Source: Gossypium raimondii (Eukaryota > Streptophyta > Magnoliopsida > Malvales > Malvaceae). Taken from it: 64,000 nt of DNA. Under the pieces are notes generated by a model. That model saw only the letters and a list, made by a program, of their open reading frames with translations. It was not told the DNA's origin and did not search any database. The translations under genes were made by a program, and so were the position numbers. The DNA is taken from assembly GCF_025698545.1 (NCBI RefSeq), contig NC_068566.1, positions 30,544,444-30,608,443 of the forward strand, written 5' to 3'. Positions 1 to 12,735 of this stretch are shown here, piece after piece. Each line of letters opens with the position of its first letter. Within the stretch, counting starts at the first letter, position 1.

Positions 1-1299
1 ATCCGAGACCAAAGCTTTCTTAGCCAAAAGCACGAAGCATAGAAAAATTTGGCTTTAAAAATTTTCTCAAGGTTGAAGATATCGATGTTTTAATGTGGTG
101 TAGTACTAATTATGTGGTGTAATATTAGTTATGCACTTGGGCAATATTGTAGTTCATATGGTCTACTACTAATTATGTACTTAGATAATATTCTTAATTT
201 GTAATATTAATTGTGGTTTGGAAGCTAATTTATTATTATTATTCAAAATTTATTTTTTATAACACAATTAGGAATCATTTATTTGTTTTGGTTGTTTTCA
301 ATTTATGATTGTTAATATATTCAATTTGATGTATTTATTTATAAATAAATCGTTGCAATATATGTAAAAACAATGTAAAATATAAATTTAATAGATATAA
401 AATAATGAAAAATAATAAATTCTCAAATGTATATTTATTTTATTTAAAACAACTTTTATTAAATATTTTGAAATCATCAAATAATAGAAAATATTTTACA
501 TGATTCATCCAAATATTAAAAATATTAACTAAGTCATTTTCCAAAAATTATTTTCTGAAACTATTTTAGTCAAACAAACCTACCTATGTTTCTATTTATT
601 TGGTAAAAATCCAATATTTTAGTGAGAGATGATTCATTTTTCTTAATATATATTTCAAGGATATTATGCTCACCCACATTTGATTAATTCTCATTTATTA
701 TAATTAGACCTTTTGACCATTAGATGTTACTCTCAAAAGGATTTTTTTTATTCTCCAATTTAAACGAAATAGTAAAACAAATGCGCATTACTAATTCACC
801 TTTTGAAAAATTAAATTCAAGAATAATGATTCTGATTCATCATCACTACTTACAAGGTTTTAAATAATCAACTTTTGTCTTTTTCTTCTTATGTCAAATC
901 ATGTTAATTAAATTTAACTTTTCTTTTTCTTTTCTAGTCCCAATTTGTTTGACTTATTAGAAAATATTAATAAATTCAGTTTATTTGTATCATCATCTTT
1001 TCTTAAAAAGTTTAGGTAAAAAGAAAGGTGCATTTTATGTAAAAGATTTTCCAATAACTCGAAAGAAGAAGAAGAAAAAAGAAAATATATGGCTAGAAAT
1101 AAAACTATAAATAAAAAATTTATGGAATGTTTTCCTTTTATTTTGAGATAAATCTTAAATTTTAATTTAATTTGTAATATTATACATAAATTTTAATTTT
1201 GTTTAATTTTATATATAAAAATTTGATCTGATTCAATTTTCACAAACTATTAATACAATTATTGATATAACCTATGTTTAAGTTTCTCAAGATCAATTT
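1..1299. other. AT-rich intergenic DNA
   Basis: This stretch is strongly AT-rich with many stop codons in every frame and no recognisable gene, RNA or intact element. It ends where the LINE reverse-transcriptase remnant begins. Confidence 0.6.
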
Positions 1300-3208
1300 T
1301 TACAGCCAACCATTTTCTACTTTTTTGCTTATTTTCATGGAGTGAATTACTTCCTGCGCAATGATATTGTTGTCCGTTGTAGTTTTGCTCACAATAAACC
1401 ATGTCTGCTCTTTACCAATAATTCTTGGGAAGATCACTTTGAACCTATAGGCCACAACTTCATAACTAACTTGTAGAGAATCGAACACAAGCTTATAGGT
1501 CGAAATTGTGAAAAATTCCTAGGGTTTTGATCATTCGAAATAAGAACAATTAGGGTGTTATTCAAATCTGGATCCACCCTCTTCTCTTTAAAAATCTTCT
1601 TAACCCAAGTGCAAACAGAAACACCAACTCGATCCCACTGACTTTGAAAGAAAAGTGCATGATAACCATCACTACCCGGAGCCTTTAAAGGGCCCATGTC
1701 AAACAAAGCAGTCTTTATTTCCTCATCAGAGATTGATTTACTTAAAAACTAATTTTCCCCTTCTTCAAGTTTCAAAAATGAACTCGCAAGTAAGTTCCTT
1801 ATTGGCCATGATTTCTCTCCATACAGGTTTTGAAAAAACTTAACCGCTTTATTCTATAGTTCCTCTTCATCAAGAATCCACTCCCTCGCATCATTCTTTA
1901 ATTTTTTGATTCGATTATGTTTTCTCCTTTGAATTGTTCAGCTATGAAAAAATCTAGTGTTCCTGTCACCCAACAAAAGCCAATTATATCTCGTGTTTTA
2001 CTTCTAAAGTTCCTCATGATGAAGAACATTTTCCAGCTCAATACGTATTGTCATTTCTAACTCATGTAGATAATCAGAGTGTGAATAATCCAGAACCTTC
2101 TGAATCCTAGTGAGTTCCTGAACTAACCTTTTTTACAATGTTCAATGTACCCATAAATACTCTTATTCCAACTTTTGACTTTTCTCGTAAAATGAGAGAG
2201 TGAATTAGCCATGCAACCATTAAAACTCCACTTCTCCTAGACTAACTCAAAAAACCCTAAGTATTTAACCCACTTTTCCAGAAAATAAAAAGGACGCCCC
2301 TTTGGGGAGTGAAGTGAAGGTCTAAGAGATAACAAAAGTGGCCTATAGTCAAATTTGAGCCTTTAAAGGTGAGCCACTAAGCAATTTGGAAAGGTAAAAA
2401 CCCATGCATCGTTACCAATAGCTCTATCAAGGCATTCAAAGACCCAACCTCTATTCCATGTAAATTGAAAACCTTTAAATCCCAAATCATTCAACTTAAC
2501 AAACTCTATAAAATCCCCAAAAAGGGAGCATCTGCTACCACTAAATTGGCTACCTTTCTTTTCACAGGGAGATAAAAGAGCATTAAAATCCTCTATTGCC
2601 ATCCACGGAGACCCATTACCAGGAATGACCATCTTCAATTTTCCCCAAAGATATTTATGTTTCTGGTTATCAAGACTACCATCAATGAATGCGACAAGAA
2701 CAGGTTACTAAAGAGAGATGTCAAAAATCTGAATCAAAATAAATTTGGGTTGGCTCCGGAGTATCTCAACATAAATTGACTTCTTCCATCCAATCCATAT
2801 ACCCCTAGATAATTCAATTGCCTCCACACGATGAAAAAAATAAAACCCAAGCCTAGCAATAATCGAATCAGCTTTCCCACCAGTAACTCACATCTCTAAG
2901 AGGCCCACAATGTCAGGTTTAAATTTCCTATTGTACTCATGAAAGATACAAGGAAACTTGCTGCTAACACACCCTTGGCAATTCTATGAAAATATATTTA
3001 AATTCATAATACAAAAGAAAGATAGGAACTGACTTTTAATGCTCAAATAGACTGGGTTTCTCTCGATGACTATGCAACGCCTCCTTCTCAGCTTTATTCT
3101 TGACTTGGGAGCGTATGAGTTTGGCCATGAAATTCATTGAGTCTGATAGAGGAACTCTCGCGTTGCTAGGATTTTTAAATCAACTTTTACGATCTCGAAT
3201 AAATTTAT
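1300..3208 (-). pseudogene. LINE (L1-type) remnant: ORF1 tail, endonuclease and partial reverse transcriptase
   Basis: Read on the minus strand, this is the second half of a plant L1-like non-LTR retrotransposon. Near 2363-2638 is the apurinic endonuclease part, with the AIEDFNALL and GFQFTWNRG type motifs. Near 1434-1706 is the start of the reverse transcriptase (KAPGSDGYHALFFQ, then RPISLCSILYKLVMK). At 1300-1488 is the following block, ending DNNIIAQEVIHSMK. The region 3000-3208 matches the end of ORF1. Stops and frameshifts separate all pieces. Homology ends abruptly near 1300, before the catalytic YADD block, so the element has lost its 3' part. That is the opposite of the usual 5' truncation and implies a later deletion. 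The first part lies at 5513-6852, beyond an inserted solo LTR. Confidence 0.85.
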
Positions 3209-4094
3209 TGTAACACCCCAAATTTTGATAAATTATTTGATAAATTCTATCAATAATTGAGTCTCTATATCTGTGGTTAAGTGTTTTGTTTATGTGTTTG
3301 AGATTGAGGGTCCGAGTCTTCCATCTTGAAATTTTATAATTTATTTTGGCATAACCCATATCATTGAACTGGCAACTTAAGTTTATTTATGCGTTAATTT
3401 GTGTCAAGAATGAGCCTGTTGGTTCAATGGTTAAGCTTCTATATATTTCCTGGTTCTGTGTTTAAACCTCTATGCATGCGTTAAGGAAAATTTTTATGTT
3501 ATTTGGTAAAAGCTTATTAGTTTTGGTTTTTTTTTTTTAAAAAAATCATTTCTTTAAAATTTTTTTCCTTCTTCTCATTTCTTTTTTTCTTTTTTTTTCC
3601 TTTAGTTTTTTCTTCCTTTCCTTTTATGTGCTTCTGTAAACTATTCTCGGCTTTAATTGGGAATTCTACGTTGCTCGTTGCATCATTTGAAAGGTCGTTA
3701 CGTAAGTTCTACCATTATGCTCTTTTGTTTTTGTGAAATTTCGTTACTGTTCTTCAAAGTTAGAAATGATTATTGTTTTTCTGAATTTCTGTTAATTGTA
3801 TGGTTGTGGTTTTGTTAGGCAAAGGTCTTATGAAAGACGTTCCTCCAGCAGTCTATGTTCGGGTAATTGTTGTTGATTTGCCGATAATTGTTAGTTTCTA
3901 TGGGGGTTTGCGTCGATGTTTTGACATGTTGGGTTGATTGTTGTTTTTATGTGAATTGTTCATTTAAATTGTTGCTTGAACCTTTGGTTGTCATTTTTAG
4001 GCTTTGGAATCACTCCTGTTGCTTCGGCGTTGAAGTTGTATCAGGTGTGTAATGAAAACCCGATTTTCTGTGAATTGTGAATGCTAAAAAACAT

Positions 4095-4370
4095 AGCTCT
4101 CGAAGCCACACAACCATGTGCCAGACCGTGTGGAAGGCCGTGTGAGCCACACGGTTGTGTGTCAAGTCGTGTAACTCACTATTTCTAAATTGGAGGCACA
4201 CGGGTATGTCTTCAGGCCGTGTAACTTACTGTTTAAGATTTAGGGTCACACGGACCAGGGACACGAGCGCGTGTCCAGACCATGTGAGGGGTTGTGAGTC
4301 ACACGGGCGTGTCCTTGGCCATGCGTCAGACTGTGTAACTCACTGTTTGAACCACACGGCCGTGTTGGCC
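4095..4370. repeat. Array of CACACGG/CCGTGTG dyads inside the solo LTR
   Basis: About 275 bp contain at least ten copies of CCGTGTG, CACACGG, CGTGT or close variants in both orientations. One is a perfect CACACGGCCGTGT palindrome near 4354. The same motif recurs in both LTRs of the 31949-38568 element. The function is unknown. Confidence 0.8.
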
Positions 4371-4729
4371 AAAATTTTAAATTTTTCGTTAAGACTATAA
4401 ATGTCGTTCCAATCGATCGTAGGCCTATCGTAAGGTTTGTATGATCCAATTTAGGGTATAAAACCCATTGAATGATAATCTGTTTCTATATAAAATGTTA
4501 TTTTACATGTATCATCGAGTTGTAAACTAGTGAGTAATTGCGTTCTGTATCAACTTAGTATAATCTGAATCTGTAACACCGTATGTTTATATCTGTATCA
4601 GTAAATTTACATCTGCATTGGGGTCGAGATTGAATAAAAAGGATGTTGTGGGACCTTTAATAATTTGCCAAGACCGGTGGCTAAGCCACATATATGTATC
4701 TGATTTTGGCGACTTTTGCATTCTGTTCT

Positions 4730-5110
4730 GACAGTTAGTCTGCAGTAGTTTTGAACGTGACATACAATCATTATGTGGTTTGCAGGGATGGATGGGTACT
4801 CGATACCCTTTTTGATGTGTAGGGCTGGACGGAGATGGTGTGTAGCTGATGGGGGGTAGGAAATATGCATTCTGTATCTATCATAATATGCATATGTAAC
4901 TATCATAATATGCATATGTAACTAACATATGGACAGTTAGTCTGCAGTAGTTTTGAACGTGACATACAATCACTATGTGGTTTGCAGGGATGGATGGGTA
5001 CTCGATACCCTTTTTGATGTGTAGGGCTGGACGGAGATGGTGTGTAGCTGATGGGGGGTAGGAAATATGCATTCTGTATCTATCATAATATGCATATGTA
5101 ACTAACATAT
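4730..5110. repeat. Nested tandem duplication inside the solo LTR
   Basis: A ~202-bp unit (4730-4931, starting GACAGTTAGTCTGCAG) is followed directly by a ~179-bp copy (4932-5110). The copies are almost identical; one visible change is CATTAT against CACTAT. The length difference comes from a second, inner duplication of about 22 bp (CTATCATAATATGCATATGTAA type) in the first unit only. The near identity suggests a recent event. Confidence 0.85.
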
Positions 5111-5512
5111 TATGCTATGCTTCTATTTCTAATTCTGAGAACTGTTTGAACTTTGAGAAACTAAAGATCTATTCAGCAGTTTTGCTTAATAAAATTTTAT
5201 AAGTTATACACTGTGTCTATTGACTTATTTTGTCTGTTTGACTAAATTTCAGGTAACCTATCGACTTAGGTGGGTCGACGTGGCGGGAGCTCTATCATCT
5301 TTATCTAGTATTTTTTCCACTTTAATTAAACTTATATTATAGTTGTTTTACCTTGAAGTATGATTTTAAGTTAGGATTTTTTCGTTGGTTCAATTATTTA
5401 AACATTTTCTGACAGTTAAACTTTAATTAGTTAAAAGTGGAATTTCCTAAAATGATTTGATATGGCTTCTCAGGCTTGGTCCTAACGTCTAGGCCGGGTA
5501 TGGGGTTTTACA

Positions 5513-6852
5513 TTTACTAAAAGGCTTGCTATTACGGACAGTAACATCTTTTTCCTCCTGAGCCTTATCCTTTAGAAAATGGGTGACCTTCAGCAACCCC
5601 ACTCGCAACTTTTTCCAAATCCTTTGGAGAATTGGGAATAACATTTTCTTTGAAAGAGACGACCGAATGCCTTCCAGGATCAAGAATACTTGGATTAGTT
5701 TTCATCATCGACTCAAACGGGCCTTCAAAGGTTGGATTAAAATGTGAGCTAAGGATCGACAGCTCCACTGTTTTCTTACCATTTTTCAACATTTATGGCG
5801 CATTAAAATCAATAGGAATTGAAGAAGTTAAAATTTCATTCTCCAAATTTAATTCCATTCGGTAACCTGGTGTTGTGGGATCCACCTGCGCACAATCTTC
5901 CAATCGATTATCTTTTGAAAATGACTTAAGTTTTAGCCCAAATTTATTACTAGAAGCCTTATGGCGCAAATCTCCACTTATCAATTCTAGCCCAATACTT
6001 GCCAACAGAACTGCCTTATGATTTTTCTTAGGCCCAGAACCTGTTACCTGACCCACTTTATTAGAAGATGTTGGTAGGGATTCATACTCAATCCTCTATA
6101 TCATATCGTTCACCATAATTTGAGAGACCAGTAGTTTGTCTAAGTTGATAAATACCGCCATTCAAGCAAATCGCCCTCTCGACCCATTATTTGTTTTGGA
6201 ATCAAGCTTCGTAACTTTGCCTATTAATCCACCTATTTCTTTCAGAATTCAGTGCTTGTAAAGGACCCCCGGTAATCTAGATAATCGACCAAGCCATAAC
6301 AATACTAGGAAATGGTTGAAAGGGATTATAGTTTAGAGCCTACGACAGAATAGTGAGATACTAGTCGAAAACGATCCATGGGCCCTGAGTGAGAACTTTC
6401 TCGTAGTTCTCTTTATTCTGGAATTTCACTAGATAATAGCCATTTTCAACATCCATGAGTTGAAACGAATGTGACAATTTTCAGAGACTAAAATCATGTT
6501 ATAAAGAGTAGAATACATTAAGTTTCTCCCTAACAATTTTACCACCACCATGGTCACCATATCCCTAAACCAAAATTTGCATTATTCTTTTAGAAAAATT
6601 TATTGCTGGTATTCCATTAACTGTAGTTTTCATGATATCACCCTACTTAAATTCAATCTCCTCTTTGCTTAAAGAATCAGATGACCTTGTCCCTAACACC
6701 TTATCCCTCCAAGACATCACCGACGTAGGGAAAAAATCCACAGCCATCTCACTGCTCATATCCGTGTCCACATCCTTGAATCTAACCTTTTTGGTGTTCC
6801 TGTCCTCGTTGGAAGTACTATTGTCGCCACTGTTTGCCAAGTTTTCTGACAT
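5513..6852 (-). pseudogene. LINE ORF1 (gag-like, DUF4283-type) remnant
   Basis: On the minus strand, ORF1 starts at 6852 with an acidic, Ser/Thr-rich N-terminus (KKVRFKDVDTDMSSEM, then MSWRDKVLG). This is the typical opening of ORF1 proteins of plant L1-like LINEs. Further along, around 6380-6480, broken frames encode VENGYYLVKFQN and EKVLTQGPWIVF. This is the signature of the DUF4283 RNA-binding domain found in plant LINE ORF1. Stops and frameshifts occur throughout. The ORF is then interrupted by the solo LTR at 5512. It is non-functional. Confidence 0.8.
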
Positions 6853-7028
6853 CTAAGTATTTGCTTAATCGGCTTTTACTTGCTTTTGAAAAAAGCAGAA
6901 TCACAACAACTTTTAGATTTTGCATCTAATTGACTTCGTGCATTTTACTTATTGATATAGATTATAATAAAATAGATATATTAAATATATTGTAATTCTG
7001 ATTGTAATTAAAAAAAAAGGTTTTGTTA
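6853..7028. other. Short AT-rich spacer
   Basis: This lies between the LINE 5' end and the copia target duplication. I see nothing else in it. Confidence 0.5.
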
Positions 7029-7033
7029 TATTT

Positions 7034-7659
7034 TGTTGGAACATTTTCAAATATTTATAGTATCCCAATAACTATAAATGAATGTGTGTAATTAATCAAA
7101 AGATACATATTTTGGTTATTCGTCAAAAGTTATATCATTTGATTTTTTTAAAGAATTATAACTATTCAAAAATATTATTTGAATAGTTACAAAATTAAAT
7201 GAATAATTATTATTTATTTATTCATAAAGACACCTATTGAAAGATGTCTCTATGAAGAGACATGAAAATTCCTATAAATAGGAACGAGATTTCATTTGGA
7301 AATCATATCAACAGATTCTAATATTCTTTCTTTCCTTCCTTCATTTTCTAATAGTATTAGATTATTCTATAAATTATTACTGTAGAAATCTTTTGTAGAA
7401 ATTGAGTTTTTTGTTATACATTGCTCAGTGCATAGTGGACTATTCTCGTCAGTGTAAAATGCAAATAGTCATTGGCTTCATTGTATCCTCGAGGTTGATT
7501 TGCTTGGAACTCATTTGCACACCGAAGGTAGGTGGGGACGAATATAACCTTAAAATTAGTGGCTTGATACACGCCTTGGAGCCTGTCCTATTTTTTCTTT
7601 TTCTGTTCGAGTTTCAATCATGTGTTCGAGATTTTCCTTACCGGAGTTTTAAACTAAAA
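7034..7659 (+). repeat. 5' LTR of the copia element
   Basis: It starts TGTTGGAACATT. A TATA-like CCTATAAATAGGAA lies at about 7271-7284, the likely element promoter. The expected terminal CA has become AA here, compared with TAACA at the end of the 3' LTR. Confidence 0.9.
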
Positions 7660-7689
7660 ATTTTAAGGTTATAATTTATTACGACTACC

Positions 7690-10600
7690 ACAACACATGA
7701 AAGTGGAACACTAAGGGAGTTGGCTTCCAACTTTGTTAAACTTGATCGGTTTGATGGTGGCAATTTTTGACAATGGCAGAAAAAGATGCACTTCTTATTA
7801 TCAACTTTGAAGATTGCTTATGTTTTGGATACTCCAAGACCTGAAGAGAATGAAGATGAATCTGTTGCTGCAACCCGAGAAATATAAAAATGAGACAATG
7901 TTGACTACATGTGCATGGGCTACATATTGAATGGTTTATCTGATAGTTTGTTCGACACATACCAAAAACGAGGTCACCACTAAAGAATTATGGGACAAAT
8001 TGGAGGCAAGATACATGACTGAAGATGTTACAAGTAAGAAATTTCTTGTCATTCGTTTCAATAATTATCAAATGGTTGATGGTCGTTCTGTTATGGAACA
8101 ATTTCGTGATATTGAAAAAATGCTGAATCAATTTAAGCAATATGATATGAAAATAGATGAAATGATTGTGGTATCCTCCATAATAGACAAACTTCCTCTA
8201 TCTTGGAAAGACTTTAAAAGAAGTCTAGAACATAAAAAAGAGGAAATATCTCTTGAGGCTTTAGCAAATCATCTTCGTATTGAAGAAGAGTATCGAAAAT
8301 AAGATCAGAACCTAAATTCTGAAAATGCCAAAGTACATGTTACGGAGGAAGTACAAACTACTAAACCATTCAAGAGAAAGTTCAATTAGACTGATAGAGC
8401 ACCTAAGTTCAAAAAGAAACAAAAGGGCTCATGCTATCATTGTGGAAAGCTGAGAAATTTCAAGAATGAATGTCAATTTTTAAAGAAGAAATCATCTTCC
8501 AAGGCTGATAATAACGAAAAGTTCGTTGCAATGATATTTGAAATTAATGTGGCACAAGATGATAATACATGGTGGATTGATACTGGAGCAACCAAACATG
8601 TGTGCAAAGACAAAAGCATGTTCACAAAGTTCACACAATGTGAAAATGACAATGTCCCGCAGCAATCAAAGGCAAAGGGTCTGTTGAACTACAATTCACT
8701 TCTGGAAAAGTTTTAACCTTAAATGATGTATATTATGTACCAGAAGTTAGGAAGAATTTAGTGTCTGGAAGTCTGTTGAATAAGTTTGGTTTCAAACTTG
8801 TTTTTGAGGCAGATAAGTTTATTTTGTCTAAGGAAGGAGTTTTTGTGGGGAAAGGGTATATGTATGAGAGCATGTTTAAACTTAATATTATTAATAAAAA
8901 TAAAAATACTATTTCTGCTTATATGGTTGAATCTTTTTGTTTGTGGCATTATAGATTAGGTCATTTGAATTATAAAAAATTGAATGACATGTATAAATTA
9001 GATTTAATTCTTGTTTTTAATAATAATATTGAAAAATGCAATACATGTATGTTGACTAAAATTACAAGAAACCCTTTCCCTAAGGTTAAAAGGAAAACAA
9101 AATTGCTTGATTTGATACATAGTGATTTATGTGACATGCATAATACTCCTACATTAGGTGGAAAGAAATATTTTGTTACTTTTATTGACGATTGGTCTAG
9201 ATATTTTTATGTATATTTATTGCATTCAAAAGATGAAGCGCTTGATAAATTTAAAGTTTATAAATCTAAAGTTGAACTTCAGTGTGAATCATTTATTAAG
9301 TGCTTAAGATCGGATGGAGGTGGAGAATACTATAATCCAAGTTGTTTTGAACTCACTGGAATTGTCCATCAAGTTTCAGCCCCTTACACACCACAACAAA
9401 ATGGTGTAGCTAAAAGAAAAAATAGTCTTGACTGAAATGGTAAATTCAATGTTATCATATTCAGGTCTTGGACAAGGTTTTTGGGGAGAAGTTGTTCTAA
9501 CAGCTTGTCATATATTGAATAGAGTTCCTAATAAGGAAACTAAAATAACCCCCTATGAACAATGGAAGAAAAGGAAACCAAACCTTAATTATTTGAAGGT
9601 TTGGGGTTGTAGAGCTATTGTAAAAGTTCCAACACCTAAACGTAAAAAGTTAGGTGAAAGAGGAATTGAATGCATATTTATAGGTTGTGTATATAATAGC
9701 AAGGCATATAGGTTCATGGTAATTGAACCAAATGATTCAATTTCAATTAATACTGTTATTGAATCAAGATATGCTATTTTTGATGAAAATAGATTAAATT
9801 CTATATCAAAGCAATTAGAACCACAACAATTGATTCATTCTTCAAATGAGAATGAGATTCCATTGAAACAAATTGATAATAATGATGAATCTTGTCAAGA
9901 ATTAAGAAGAAGTAAGATGATTAAAAGGTCAAAAATTTTGGACCAGATTTCATTATGTTTCTTATAGAAGGAAAATGTGAAAGTATATGCAATAAGATAC
10001 CTTATTGTTATAATACTGAATCTGATCCTATTACATTTGAAGAGGCAGTGAAATCTCAAGACTCTGCTTTTTGGAAAGAAGCAATAAATGATGAGATGGA
10101 TTCAATAATGAGAAATCAAAGTTGGATCTTAGTTGATCTTCCACCAAGTTCCAAACCAATAGGTTGTGAATGGATCTTCAAAAAGAAAATGAAGGTCGAT
10201 GGAACCATTGATAAATTTAAAGCAAGGTTGGTAGCAAAAGGCTTTACACAAAGACAATGTATTGATTACTTTGATACCTATGCTCCAGTAGCAAGAATTG
10301 TTACAATTAGACTCTTAATATCACTTAACTCTATATATAATTTGGTTTTTCACCAAATGGATGTTAAAACTGCATTTTTAAATGTGAATTGGAAGAGGAA
10401 GTGTACATGGAGCAACCGGAAGGATTTGTTGTTCCAGGACAAGAGCATAAGGTATATAAGCTTGTTAAATCTTTATATGGGCTTAAACAAGCACCAAAAC
10501 AATGGCACCAAAAGTTTGACAAGGTTGTTTTAGCTAATGACTATAAAATAAATGAATCTGATAAGTGCATATATAACAAATTTGATAATGGAAAGGGTGT

Positions 10601-11557
10601 CATAATTTGCTTATATGTAGATGACATGCTCATTTTTGGCACGGATTTGGAACAAATAGAAAACACAAAGAAATTCTTGTCAAACAACTTTGCTATGAAG
10701 GATATAGGTGTAGCAGATGTTATTCTTGGGATTAAAATAACCCGAGATGAAAGCACTATAGCTTTATCACAATCACATTACATTGAAAATGTGCTTAAAA
10801 GTTTGATCTTTTCAATCAGTATACCAAGATCTACACCCATGGATCCTTAATTAAAATTAGTATCTAATCTTTGGTAGGAAAATTGATCAATTGAAATATG
10901 CAAGTCTAATTGGTTGTCTTATGTATATAATGACTTGTACAAGACCAGATATTACATATGCTATTGAGTAGGTACACAAGTAATCTAAGTAGTTTGCATT
11001 GGCAAGCTTTGAATAGAGTACTTAGGTACTTAAAGAAAACTATTAACTATGGATTGTGTTATAATGGATATCCTCCAGTTTTAGAAGGGTATTCGGATGC
11101 TAGTTGGATTACAAGTTTGGAAGATCATGCATCTACTAGTGGATGTATCTTCATTCTTGGTGGAGGAGTCATTTCTTGGGGTTCCAAGAAATAAACATGT
11201 ATTACTGATTCCACAATGGCAGCAGAATTTATTGCATTAGCCGCTGCATCTAAAGAAGTAGAATAGTTAAGAAATTTGCTTTATGATGTACCTTTATGGC
11301 CTAAGCCAATTTCACCTATTTCTATCCATTGTGATAGTGAGGCTACTCTAGCAAAGGAATATAGCCAAGTATATAATGGAAAGTCTAGACACATTGGATT
11401 AAGACATAGTTATGTCCGACAATTAATCTCTGATAGAGTGATCACTATTAATTATGTGAGGTCAAGTGAAAATTTGGCAGATCCTTTGACAAAAAGTCTT
11501 GCTAGAGATGCAGTAAAAAGGACCTCAAAAGGGATGAGACTCAAGCCTATTAATTAG
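7690..11557 (+). pseudogene. Copia gag-pol polyprotein, multiply broken
   Basis: Gag (about 7700-8500) contains in-frame stops near 7769, 7887, 8300 and 8388. Its zinc knuckle (about 8431-8472) reads CX2CX4NX4C, with Asn in place of the metal-binding His. The protease shows WWIDTGA near 8570. The integrase (about 8940-9430) shows the HHCC region, then DLCDMHNTP and APYTPQQNGVAKRK, and continues after a frameshift from 9428. The reverse transcriptase starts near 10035 (EWIFKKKMKVDGT, QMDVKTAFLN) and, after a frameshift near 10385, shows the catalytic CLYVDDML. RNase H (10958-11557) shows GYSDASW and ENLADPLTK. Frame changes lie near 8660, 9420, 9955, 10385 and 10850, and stops near 11192 and 11264. 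It cannot make a polyprotein. Confidence 0.92.
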
Positions 11558-12107
11558 AGTCACCCATGATAGAAACTCGACTCAACACTTGGTATAACAT
11601 CAAGTTTTGAGTTCAATAAGACAAAGTACATCATTAGTATGTGACAGTTAGCATTATAAATAAATCCATCCTAAGATTAAAGTGATATGCACTCGTAATG
11701 ATAAGGGAAGAATGAGTAATGTACTCTTAATGGACCCATAACATAAATATGTTAGAGTGTTATAATTACGAGAACACTTTTGATGGGATCCACCTATGTG
11801 AGTGGAAGTGTGGCCGCTTCTAGGAGCTCAAGGGCTTGGCTCTGACAGCACTCATGGAAAGAAGACATAGACACATGGCCATAATAGTGTCCCTAGATAC
11901 TATGCATTGACCGATGTTGAAATCATTAAGTGAGATGTGTTCAGTTAATCAAATGGAATAGTTGGTTCAAAGCTTAGTCTACCATGCAATTTCGATTAAC
12001 TTTAACATGTTTTCACTAAGTGAAGGTTCAATTGTAAGACACATTTATTTATGCAAATTGATTTCCAAGAATATCAAAATCTAAATATGTTGAAAATAGG
12101 GGAAGAT

Positions 12108-12735
12108 TGTTGGAACATTTTCAAATATTTATAGTATCCCAATAACTATAAATGAATGGGTGTAATTAATCAAAAGGTACATCTTTTGGTTATTAGTCAA
12201 AAGTTATATCATTTGATTTTTTAAAGAATTATAACTATTCAAAAATATTATTTGAATAGTTACAAAATTAAATGAATAATTATTATTATTTATTTATTCA
12301 TAAAGACACCTATTGAAAGATGTATCTATGAAGAGACATGAAAATTCCTATAAATAGGAATGAGATTTCATTTGGAAATCATATCAACAAATTCTAATAT
12401 TCTTTCTTTCCTTCCTTCATTTTCTAATATTATTAGATTATTCTATAAAGTATTACAGCAGAAATTCTTTGTAGAAATTGAGTTTTTTGTTATACATTGC
12501 TCAGTGCATAGTGGACTATTCTCGTCAGTGCAAAATGCAAATAGTCATTGGCTTCATTGTATCCTCGAGGTTGATTTGCTTGGAACTCATTTGCACACCG
12601 AAGGTAGGTGGGGGCGAATATAACCTTAAAGATAGTGGCTTGATACACGCCTTGGAGCCTATCCTATTTCTGCTTTTACTGTTCGAGTTTTGATTGTGTG
12701 TTCGAGATTTTCCTTACCGAAGTTTTGAACTAACA
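12108..12735 (+). repeat. 3' LTR of the copia element
   Basis: It starts TGTTGGAACATT and ends GAACTAACA, 628 bp. It keeps the CA terminus lost in the 5' copy and is followed by the TATTT target duplication. Confidence 0.92.

Larger units (their letters stand above)
3209..5512 (+). mobile_element. Solo LTR of a Ty3/gypsy retrotransposon, inserted in the LINE
   Basis: The element starts TGTAACACCCC and ends GGGGTTTTACA (TG...CA, 2304 bp). Flanking 5-mers are TTTAT on the left and TTTAC on the right, a target duplication with one change. LINE sequence continues on both sides. The last ~45 bp (CTCAGGCTTGG...TTTTACA) resemble the sense end of the 31949-38568 element, so this is the same family in plus sense. 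It holds a dyad-rich zone (4095-4370), a tandem duplication (4730-5110) and a tRNA-like stretch near 3421-3475. No internal gag or pol is present, so it is a solo LTR left by LTR-LTR recombination. Confidence 0.8.

Noticed and set aside
4730..5110. CRISPR-like direct repeats
   Set aside because: Two long contiguous copies without spacers in a plant LTR; it is a tandem duplication.
3209..5512. Possible full gypsy element rather than a solo LTR
   Set aside because: No primer site, gag or pol and no second LTR copy within the boundaries; the internal tandem repeat is only ~200 bp.
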